Of a stretch of 10,343 bases of DNA, positions 1-4,133 are shown piece by piece. Numbering within the stretch: the stretch's first letter is position 1; every line of letters starts with the position of its first letter. Position numbers and translations under genes: made by a program. This DNA comes from Candidatus Roizmanbacteria bacterium (lineage in GTDB: Bacteria > Patescibacteriota > Microgenomatia > UBA1406 > GWC2-37-13), in NCBI GenBank assembly GCA_024653985.1, contig JANLIS010000068.1, positions 1 to 10,343 on the forward strand, read 5' to 3'. The notes below the pieces were generated by a model. The model saw nothing but the letters and a program-made list of their open reading frames with translations, had not been told where the DNA came from and made no database searches.

Positions 1-1268
1 GCTCCGTTTCTATGTTTTGCAATATAGAGCTTAACGATTTTTTTATTTTGATCTAAGATATCTTCTGTCTCCTGTTCCAAATAAAGGAACATAACTACGT
101 CTGCATCCTGTTCGATGCTTCCGCTTTCCCGCAGATCAGACAATTGAGGCTTACGGGTACCTCGTTGCTCTACGGCTCTTGATAATTGCGACAATGCCAG
201 TACAGGAATTTTAAGTTCACGGGCTAAATTTTTCAAATTTTGAGATACAAAAGAAACTTCATTGACACGCGAATCAAAACGCTTACCTGGGTCAATTAAC
301 TGAAGGTAATCAACTATTAGAAGTTTTATTCCTTTTTCCATTTTCAATTTTCTAGCTTTGGTCCTCATTTCCAAAATCGAAGAACCTGGAGTATCATCAA
401 TGTATATAGGTGCTTCAGATAACTCCCCCATTGCCTCCGTCAATCTCTTGTAATCGTCCTCGGATAATCTACCGGTTTTTAATCTCCAGGCGTCGATATC
501 CGCTTGTCCAACAAGCAAACGGTCAACCAATTCTTCTTTACTCATTTCTAATGAAAAGAAACCGACTGGTGTTTTATTTTTTGTGGCCGCTTGAAGGGCA
601 ATATTTAAGGCCATTGTTGTTTTTCCTATTCCCGGTCGAGCCGCCAATATCAATAAGTTTGAATCTTGCATCCCGGCCAATTTTGAGTCAAGATCAATAA
701 ATCCTGTCGACACTCCCCTCAAATGTGAGCCTTTTTTTACAAATTCCTCCAACCTCTCAAAACTTTCTGCCAATACTTCCTTCAATTGAATAAAATCCCG
801 GTGGAGGTGTTCTTGGGAGAGAGAGAAAATTTCCGTCTCAGCGTCATCCAATAATTTTTTTACGTCCCCCTTGGTATCAAAGGATTTTTCAACCAATCGT
901 GAAGACATTTGAATTAATTTTCGCTTCACAAAGTGATTTTTGACAATACGACCGTATTGCTCTATGTAGGCGGACGTAGGAACGGCGTTAATTAAATCAG
1001 ATAGATAGTTTTTTCCGCCAATTTGTTTTAAGGAATCGGTTTTTTTCAGCTCGTCTTGAATGGTGACGACGTCAATTGGTTGCTGTTTCTCAAAAAGAGT
1101 AATCATCGCCAAATAGACCAGCTGATGTTCTCTACTGTAAAAATGTTCTGCTTTTAAAAACTCTGCCACCAGATTAATAGAACCGGAATCAATCAGGACA
1201 GCGCCCAAGACTGACCTTTCCGCATCAAGATCGTGAGGGGGGGTTTTGAGTCCTTCAGAAGTAGCCAT
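1..1268 (-). CDS. dnaB: Replicative DNA helicase DnaB, C-terminus beyond window
   Basis: This is the hexameric helicase that unwinds DNA ahead of the replisome using ATP. The frame is open from an ATG at 1268 to the window edge, giving 422 residues; the family is usually about 440-470, so only the C-terminal tip is missing. The N-terminal domain covers roughly residues 10-115 (the stretch PPHDLDAERSVLGAVL is typical). The RecA-like motor follows: Walker A ARPGIGKTT at 210-218 with K216, a SLEM motif near 236, Walker B LLIVDYLQL with D320, the motif LSQLSRAVEQR near 351, and AKHRNG at the visible end. No intein or frameshift is seen. No Shine-Dalgarno site precedes the ATG; the region just upstream is the left arm of a 9-nt-phased inverted repeat, which includes a possible -10 (TAGAAT, 1298-1293). 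Identification is very secure. Confidence 0.97.
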   Translation of the reverse strand, partial: MATSEGLKTPPHDLDAERSVLGAVLIDSGSINLVAEFLKAEHFYSREHQLVYLAMITLFEKQQPIDVVTIQDELKKTDSLKQIGGKNYLSDLINAVPTSAYIEQYGRIVKNHFVKRKLIQMSSRLVEKSFDTKGDVKKLLDDAETEIFSLSQEHLHRDFIQLKEVLAESFERLEEFVKKGSHLRGVSTGFIDLDSKLAGMQDSNLLILAARPGIGKTTMALNIALQAATKNKTPVGFFSLEMSKEELVDRLLVGQADIDAWRLKTGRLSEDDYKRLTEAMGELSEAPIYIDDTPGSSILEMRTKARKLKMEKGIKLLIVDYLQLIDPGKRFDSRVNEVSFVSQNLKNLARELKIPVLALSQLSRAVEQRGTRKPQLSDLRESGSIEQDADVVMFLYLEQETEDILDQNKKIVKLYIAKHRNG

Positions 1269-1275
1269 TAGTAAA

Positions 1276-1393
1276 ATTTCTAATTTCTAATTATTCTAAT
1301 TAACCTAATTGACCTAAAAAATGTCCAAGTCTCAACTTTGGTTATTGGGTATTATTTAGATCAATTAGAATAATTAGGTTAATTAGGTCAATT
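1276..1393. repeat. Inverted repeat of 9-nt AATTAGNNN words between dnaB and hydrolase gene
   Basis: The right arm has AATTAG at 1363, 1372 and 1381, with AATT again at 1390, an exact 9-nt period. The left arm has the complementary CTAATT at 1287, 1296 and 1305 (CTAA again at 1314), also 9 nt apart. The variable triplets are mainly AAT, GTT and GTC in both arms. The arms can fold back on each other imperfectly around an unrelated loop of about 38 nt. The right arm ends exactly at the stop codon of the hydrolase gene, and the left arm ends about 8 nt from the dnaB start codon. Confidence 0.85.
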
Positions 1394-2053
1394 CTAGATT
1401 TCCAGTACAACCACCTTCATCTCCTGTTCGGTTTCCTCTTTTTTATAGACAAACTTAGACACGGGAATCGGATTATCCAAGCCAAATTTTTTTGTAAATT
1501 CTGAAACTCCGGTCAATTTGCTTTCTGAAGCATTTGACGATTTTTCAGTTTTGTAATGCATCGGAATAACTATCGATGGCTCGATTTTTTTTACCAAGCT
1601 AACCGCTTCATCTGAGTCAATAGTATAGAATCCTCCAACCGGTACCAAAAGAACATCTACCTCCCCTATCGTCTCCAAAAAGCTTTCTTCTGGAACCATT
1701 CCTAAGTCGCCACAATGAAGTAGTGACATACCCTCAGACTCAAATTTATACATGATATTTTCTCCCCTCTCACTACCGTTGGTCTTATCATGGAAGGTCT
1801 GAAAACCAAAAATTCTGATACCCATTTTTTCAAATTCTCCCGGCATGTCGATCATCAGTGGATTAACACCATTTATTCCTGAAACGTTTTTAAATTGATT
1901 ATGGTCTTTATGACTATGAGAGATCGTAACTATGTCAGCCTCTGTTTTTGGAAATTTTAATCCGACCATCTCAGGATCAAAAGGATCTGTTACTATCTTA
2001 GCCGTTTTTGTTTTAATAAGAAATGATGAATGACCTAAGTATTTAATTTCCAT
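1394..2053 (-). CDS. Metallo-beta-lactamase-fold hydrolase (UPF0173/UlaG-like)
   Basis: This is a 219-residue cytosolic metal-dependent hydrolase of the MBL superfamily, close in layout to the Beta-lactamase_3/UPF0173 group (YtkL-like); the substrate is unknown. It begins MEIKYLGHSSFLI, the usual start of this group. Metal-binding residues visible are HSHKDH (H46, H48, D50, H51), H113 and D116 in LLHCGDLG, and H166 in IPMHYKTE. Length fits the group. I chose the ATG at 2053 over a TTG at 2074 because family homology starts there, and because a promoter with a TTGAAA -35 and TATTCT -10 (17-nt spacer) ends just upstream, implying a leader of only about 5 nt. The stop codon touches the 9-nt repeat. 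It lies on the same strand as dnaB, 125 bp upstream of it; no functional link is apparent. Confidence 0.88.
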   Translation of the reverse strand: MEIKYLGHSSFLIKTKTAKIVTDPFDPEMVGLKFPKTEADIVTISHSHKDHNQFKNVSGINGVNPLMIDMPGEFEKMGIRIFGFQTFHDKTNGSERGENIMYKFESEGMSLLHCGDLGMVPEESFLETIGEVDVLLVPVGGFYTIDSDEAVSLVKKIEPSIVIPMHYKTEKSSNASESKLTGVSEFTKKFGLDNPIPVSKFVYKKEETEQEMKVVVLEI

Positions 2054-2064
2054 AAGTGTTTTAA

Positions 2065-2093
2065 AGAATAGCAAAACCGAAGAAGAATTTCAA
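2065..2093 (-). promoter_or_regulatory. Putative promoter of the MBL hydrolase gene
   Basis: Read on the minus strand there is TTGAAA (2093-2088), 17 nt, then TATTCT (2070-2065). The predicted start of transcription, around 2058, is about 5 nt before the ATG at 2053. The -35 overlaps the edge of the neighbouring inverted repeat. Confidence 0.55.
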
Positions 2094-2205
2094 ATGACAA
2101 ACATCAAATTACAATTGAATAACAAATTACAAATTTTAAACGTTTAAAACATTTGTTATTTGATATTTAAAATTCAATTGATGTTTGTTATTTGTCATTT
2201 GTTAT
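2089..2205. repeat. Long degenerate inverted repeat centred on a 16-bp palindrome
   Basis: Most of the spacer between the hydrolase gene and the next minus-strand gene is an A-rich arm of CAAAT/AACAAAT/TACAAAT-like words followed by its T-rich mirror. The centre is a perfect 16-bp palindrome, TTTTAAACGTTTAAAA, at 2134-2149. Shared blocks in the arms include CAAATGACAAA, ACATCAA and TTGAAT; insertions and deletions separate the blocks. Both flanking genes run in the same direction. Confidence 0.8.
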
Positions 2206-2207
2206 TA

Positions 2208-2621
2208 TTACTTGCATATCTGCTCCCTTATCTTCTCCTGCTGGTCTTTTGGAAGTTTGCTTATCTGATCAACAACTTTTCCGATTGAATTATCATATAT
2301 GACGGTTGAGATCAGAGAACCTGCATCAGATGTTAATTTTGTCAGAGTACTGGTCGCTTCACCCAGAACTACTCCTCCTATCTCCTCGACTTTATTTATT
2401 GAATCCTTAACAAGATTGCTCTCCTGAACCTGTTTCGCAACTTTTTCTTGTGCTTGTAATTGTATTTCCTGGGTTTTGCCTAAAATACTGGGAATGTCCT
2501 TTGATTGTTTTAAAAATATTTTATCCAACAAAATACCTGTGGTAATTACGGTAACTAAAAACACTGCTTTAAAAAGCGCTGATCGGCCTGGTTTTGTTTC
2601 AAGCGGTTTGATTATTGGCAT
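2208..2621 (-). CDS. Small single-pass membrane protein, function unknown
   Basis: I do not recognise this family. With the ATG at 2621 it has 137 residues: a short basic N-terminus (MPIIKPLETKPGRS), one hydrophobic segment at about residues 13-32, then a polar, Gln/Lys/Glu-rich stretch at about 38-75 that could form a coiled coil, then a Ser/Thr/Gly-rich region and a charged tail ending EKIREQICK. It is probably anchored in the membrane by its N-terminus with the rest on one side; the topology is not settled by the sequence. A longer reading from 2654 would run into the tRNA-Thr gene and is rejected. The ATG is only 5 nt beyond the encoded CCA of tRNA-Thr and has no Shine-Dalgarno site, so its mRNA is probably made as part of the tRNA transcript. 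Confidence 0.7.
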   Translation of the reverse strand: MPIIKPLETKPGRSALFKAVFLVTVITTGILLDKIFLKQSKDIPSILGKTQEIQLQAQEKVAKQVQESNLVKDSINKVEEIGGVVLGEATSTLTKLTSDAGSLISTVIYDNSIGKVVDQISKLPKDQQEKIREQICK

Positions 2622-2626
2622 TGTGA

Positions 2627-2701
2627 TGGAGCCCAAAGTGGGAATCGGACCCACACTCTAGCCCTTACCAAGGGCTTGTTTTACCACTAAACTATTTGGG
2701 C
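2627..2701 (-). tRNA. tRNA-Thr (anticodon GGT)
   Basis: Read on the minus strand, acceptor GCCCAAA pairs with TTTGGGC. The D arm is GTTT-AGTGGT-AAAAC, and the anticodon arm is AGCCC-TTGGTAA-GGGCT, giving anticodon GGT. The T arm is GTGGG-TCCGATT-CCCAC. The discriminator is T, and CCA is encoded (2629-2627). All stems pair. A truncated near-copy of its 5' end lies 50 bp upstream. Confidence 0.95.
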
Positions 2702-2721
2702 ATAGCCATTTGTTTTATTTA

Positions 2722-2751
2722 CCTCGCCAAAGTCCGAAGGACGAAGGCGGG
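2722..2751. repeat. GC-rich palindromic element beside tRNA fragment
   Basis: The 30-nt element has nested complementarity: CGCC pairs with GGCG, and GTCC-GAA-GGAC forms the tip. It is markedly GC-rich in AT-rich surroundings, consistent with a dispersed mobile palindrome. One end abuts the truncated tRNA at 2752 without any spacer. Confidence 0.75.
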
Positions 2752-2769
2752 CCACTAAACTATCAGGGC
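2752..2769 (-). pseudogene. 5' fragment of a tRNA gene, truncated in the D loop
   Basis: The minus-strand 18 nt GCCCTGATAGTTTAGTGG matches the first 18 nt of the neighbouring tRNA-Thr at 16 positions, covering the 5' acceptor strand and the D stem up to the conserved GG of the D loop. There the tRNA match stops and the palindromic element begins. No matching 3' half is seen. An extended -10 (TGCTATAAT) ends 10 nt upstream of its first base, where a tRNA promoter should be, so the fragment still occupies the first position of the transcription unit. Confidence 0.7.
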
Positions 2770-2779
2770 AATTTCACTT

Positions 2780-2788
2780 ATTATAGCA
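2780..2788 (-). promoter_or_regulatory. Extended -10 promoter for the tRNA-Thr transcript
   Basis: Minus-strand TGCTATAAT is a perfect extended -10. Transcription would begin near 2773, cross the tRNA fragment and the palindromic element, then tRNA-Thr and probably the small membrane-protein gene. Confidence 0.6.
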
Positions 2789-2794
2789 GAGGAT

Positions 2795-2910
2795 GAGTAA
2801 ATGAATAAATAAAAAAATGAATGTTAAAATAATCAAATGTATTAATTTATTTATTCCTTTATTTAATCATTTATTTACTTATTTCTTTATTTGATTGTTT
2901 ATTCATTTCA
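2795..2910. repeat. AATGAATAAATA-type inverted repeat between divergent tRNA promoters
   Basis: An A-rich arm (about 2795-2850; AAATGAATAAATA, AAAATGAATG, ATAATCAAATG) is followed by a T-rich mirror (about 2852-2910; TTTATTTATTCC, ATCATTTATTTAC, TTTGATTGTTTATTCATTT). The copies are degenerate. It occupies the spacer between two divergent tRNA units, so it is not a terminator of either; the -35 regions of both would lie at its edges. Confidence 0.75.
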
Positions 2911-2923
2911 TAGGCTTATACGT

Positions 2924-2929
2924 TATAAT
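2924..2929 (+). promoter_or_regulatory. -10 box of tRNA-His
   Basis: A consensus TATAAT ends 9 nt before the tRNA, so transcription would begin within a few bases of the mature 5' end. I see no good -35 at 17 nt. Confidence 0.55.
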
Positions 2930-2938
2930 TAGCATACT

Positions 2939-3012
2939 GGTGGCTGTAGCTCAATTGGTAGAGCGTCGCCCTGTGGAGGCGAATGTTGCGGGTTCAAATC
3001 CCGTCAGTCACC
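2939..3012 (+). tRNA. tRNA-His (anticodon GTG)
   Basis: Acceptor GTGGCTG (2940-2946) pairs with CAGTCAC with one G-T pair. The anticodon stem is TCGCC/GGCGA with loop CTGTGGA, so the anticodon is GTG. The T arm is GCGGG-TTCAAAT-CCCGT. A G at 2939 can serve as the histidine-specific G-1, opposite C73 at 3012. The 3' CCA is not encoded in full (C73 is followed by CAT), unlike the tRNA-Thr here. Confidence 0.95.
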
Positions 3013-3019
3013 CATCAAA

Positions 3020-3109
3020 TTATTTCGCAGCTTTTACTCTTCTTTTAAGTTTCTTTATGGCTCCTCGAACTCTCTTTCTAAGCGGTTGTTTTGTTTTTTT
3101 ATTAGACAT
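3020..3109 (-). CDS. Possible 29-residue highly basic peptide
   Basis: An ATG at 3109 opens a 29-codon frame ending TAA. The peptide starts MSNKKTKQPLRKRVRGAIKK; 14 of 29 residues are Lys or Arg and none are acidic. The C-terminal part (LRKRVRGAIKKLKRRVK) could form a basic helix able to bind RNA or DNA. It is on the same strand as the RRM-protein gene, downstream of it and beyond a hairpin, and ends 7 nt from the tRNA-His gene. There is no Shine-Dalgarno site and no convincing promoter, and such short frames arise by chance. The strongly biased composition, unlike a random AT-rich frame, is the main reason to list it. I recognise no family. Confidence 0.35.
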   Translation of the reverse strand: MSNKKTKQPLRKRVRGAIKKLKRRVKAAK

Positions 3110-3138
3110 ATTTTTATGAATTATTAATACTTGACACA

Positions 3139-3178
3139 ATCACTACCCACTGCTTTTAGGAGTGGATAGTGATTTTTA
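3139..3178 (+). terminator. Rho-independent terminator after tRNA-His, possibly bidirectional
   Basis: A 14-bp inverted repeat, AATCACTACCCACT (3139-3152) with AGTGGATAGTGATT (3162-3175), has one mismatch on the plus strand and a 9-nt loop, and runs into a T tract. On the minus strand the mismatch becomes a G-U pair, so the stem is complete there too but lacks a T run; it may still mark the 3' end of the RRM-protein mRNA, which stops 17 nt away. Confidence 0.75.
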
Positions 3179-3192
3179 AAAATTCTTTTGTA

Positions 3193-3459
3193 TTAGAACG
3201 ATCTTCTTTCTTCTCTAGGTTTTGCGATATTTACAACAATTGCTCGACCATCGACCTCTTTTCCACTCATTTCTAGAGCTTTTTGAGCACTTTCAGGAGT
3301 TGAAAAAGTTACGAAACCAAATCCTTTTGATCTGCTAGTTTCGCGATCCATGATGACAACAGCTTCGGTTACTTCTCCATATTGAGCAAATAATTCTTTT
3401 AAAGAATCGTTATTGATTGACCAAGGCAAGCTTCCGACGAAAATTTTATTTTTATCCAT
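3193..3459 (-). CDS. Single-RRM RNA-binding protein
   Basis: This 88-residue protein is one RNA recognition motif with a short basic tail, like the small RRM proteins of cyanobacteria and other bacteria that bind single-stranded RNA and are often linked to cold or stress. RNP2 is IFVGSLPW (6-13) and RNP1 is KGFGFVTF (45-52), with the aromatic residues used for base stacking in place. The domain fills residues 4-80; the tail is PREERRSF, with no Gly-rich extension. The start at ATG 3459 is fixed by AGGAGGTG 8 nt upstream; an open frame reaching back to 3774 is only chance read-through across the promoter and the divergent gene. It is the only gene here with a strong Shine-Dalgarno site and a leader of about 66 nt, which suggests separate translational control, perhaps by its own product. 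Confidence 0.95.
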   Translation of the reverse strand: MDKNKIFVGSLPWSINNDSLKELFAQYGEVTEAVVIMDRETSRSKGFGFVTFSTPESAQKALEMSGKEVDGRAIVVNIAKPREERRSF

Positions 3460-3467
3460 TTTATATT

Positions 3468-3501
3468 CACCTCCTCTCTTTAAAACTGAATTTTGTTTTA
3501 A
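3468..3501 (-). promoter_or_regulatory. Leader hairpin and strong ribosome binding site of the RRM gene
   Basis: In the mRNA sense, TTAAAAC and GTTTTAA (3501-3495 and 3486-3480) form a 7-bp hairpin with an 8-nt loop immediately before AGAGAGGAGGTG. The anti-Shine-Dalgarno match is AGGAGGTG (3475-3468). The weak AT stem beside the site could act as a temperature- or protein-sensitive control, but that is inference. Confidence 0.5.
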
Positions 3502-3529
3502 GCAGCTTTTTATCTTTATGAAAGACAAA

Positions 3530-3552
3530 TTCATTATATCAGGTATAATGAA
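3530..3552. promoter_or_regulatory. Mirror-symmetric divergent promoter (RRM gene / LOG gene)
   Basis: TTCATTATA (3530-3538), 5 nt, then TATAATGAA (3544-3552) is a perfect 9-bp inverted repeat. It places a consensus TATAAT facing each way: minus at 3538-3533, preceded by TG for an extended -10, and plus at 3544-3549. The boxes are 5 bp apart. The plus transcript would start near 3556, about 9 nt before the LOG gene ATG. Confidence 0.65.
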
Positions 3553-3564
3553 CAATAGCTCGTT

Positions 3565-4122
3565 ATGAAAAATATCTGTGTTTTTTGCTCTACCAATGAT
3601 GTTGATAAAAAATATATTGAAGTCACTGAACAGCTCGGAAACCTGATCGCTAAGAATGGGTATGGACTTGTTTGGGGAGGTGGAAATAGAGGACTTATGA
3701 AGGTTATCTCCGACTCCGTTCAAAATAACGGCGGAAAAATATATGGTGTAACTCTTGAATTTCTCAAAGGCCACAGAAAAATGACTGCTGATGAAATGAT
3801 AATCGTCAAAGATTTCCCTGAAAGAAAAAAATTACTTCTTAATAAATCAGAAGCAGTTGTTCTTTTGCCTGGCGGTCTAGGTTCACTTGACGAAATTTCT
3901 GAGGTGATAGAGCTAAAAAAACATGATTTCCATCTCAAACCAGTTGTTGTTTTAAATACTGACAAATTTTATGAAGGATTAAAAATACAATTGGAAAGAA
4001 TGGAAAAAGATGGCTTTTTATCAAAACCTTTAAGTGAATTTCTATACTTTGCCAATACACCGGTCCAGGCAATTGATTACATCAGGTTGTCACTGCCACG
4101 CGATTCTAACCTCCGAGGTTAG
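3565..4122 (+). CDS. LOG-family (TIGR00730) nucleotide 5'-monophosphate phosphoribohydrolase
   Basis: This 185-residue Rossmann-fold protein belongs to the family once annotated as lysine decarboxylase. Studied members release the base from nucleoside 5'-monophosphates, including cytokinin ribotides. It starts MKNICVFCST, as the family does. GGGNRGLM is at 38-45, ERKKLLL at 86-92, and the catalytic signature PGGLGSLDEISE at 102-113, with Ser in place of the usual Thr and E110 kept. The usual Gly after GLM is Lys here (K46). Length is normal. There is no Shine-Dalgarno site; a TATAAT ends 15 nt upstream of the ATG. Its final codons (DSNLRG, stop) lie inside a perfect palindrome, and it converges on nadB with 11 nt between stop codons. 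The natural substrate cannot be told from sequence. Confidence 0.9.
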   Translation: MKNICVFCSTNDVDKKYIEVTEQLGNLIAKNGYGLVWGGGNRGLMKVISDSVQNNGGKIYGVTLEFLKGHRKMTADEMIIVKDFPERKKLLLNKSEAVVLLPGGLGSLDEISEVIELKKHDFHLKPVVVLNTDKFYEGLKIQLERMEKDGFLSKPLSEFLYFANTPVQAIDYIRLSLPRDSNLRG

Positions 4123-4125
4123 AAT
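4103..4125. terminator. Perfect palindrome containing the LOG stop codon
   Basis: ATTCTAACCT, loop CCG, AGGTTAGAAT is a perfect 10-bp stem between the convergent LOG and nadB genes. The TAG stop (4120-4122) is in its right arm. It could halt or protect both transcripts, but neither side has a T run, so it may instead be a dispersed palindromic repeat that replaced the original 3' end of the gene. Confidence 0.55.
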
Positions 4126-4133
4126 TAGGTTGG

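Noticed and set aside
410..700. Plus-strand 96-codon frame
   Set aside because: It lies opposite conserved DnaB coding sequence and has no sign of its own selection.
2622..2654. Upstream start of the small membrane protein
   Set aside because: The extra 11 codons lie mostly within tRNA-Thr.
2722..2751. Palindrome as an intrinsic terminator
   Set aside because: It lies between the tRNA promoter and tRNA-Thr, has no T run in the transcribed direction, and would block the tRNA.
1276..2910. CRISPR-like array suspected from repeated words
   Set aside because: The units are 7-13 nt, degenerate, lack unique spacers of constant length, and there are no cas genes.
2895..3119. Plus-strand 74-codon frame across tRNA-His
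   Set aside because: It runs through the tRNA gene and its promoter, has no family resemblance, and is explained by chance.
3132..3137. Consensus TTGACA on the plus strand as a promoter
   Set aside because: No -10 box lies at a suitable distance, and the adjacent hairpin with a T tract looks like a terminator.
3460..3774. N-terminal extension of the RRM protein
   Set aside because: It reads back through the Shine-Dalgarno site, the divergent promoter and into the LOG gene; the RRM starts normally at 3459.
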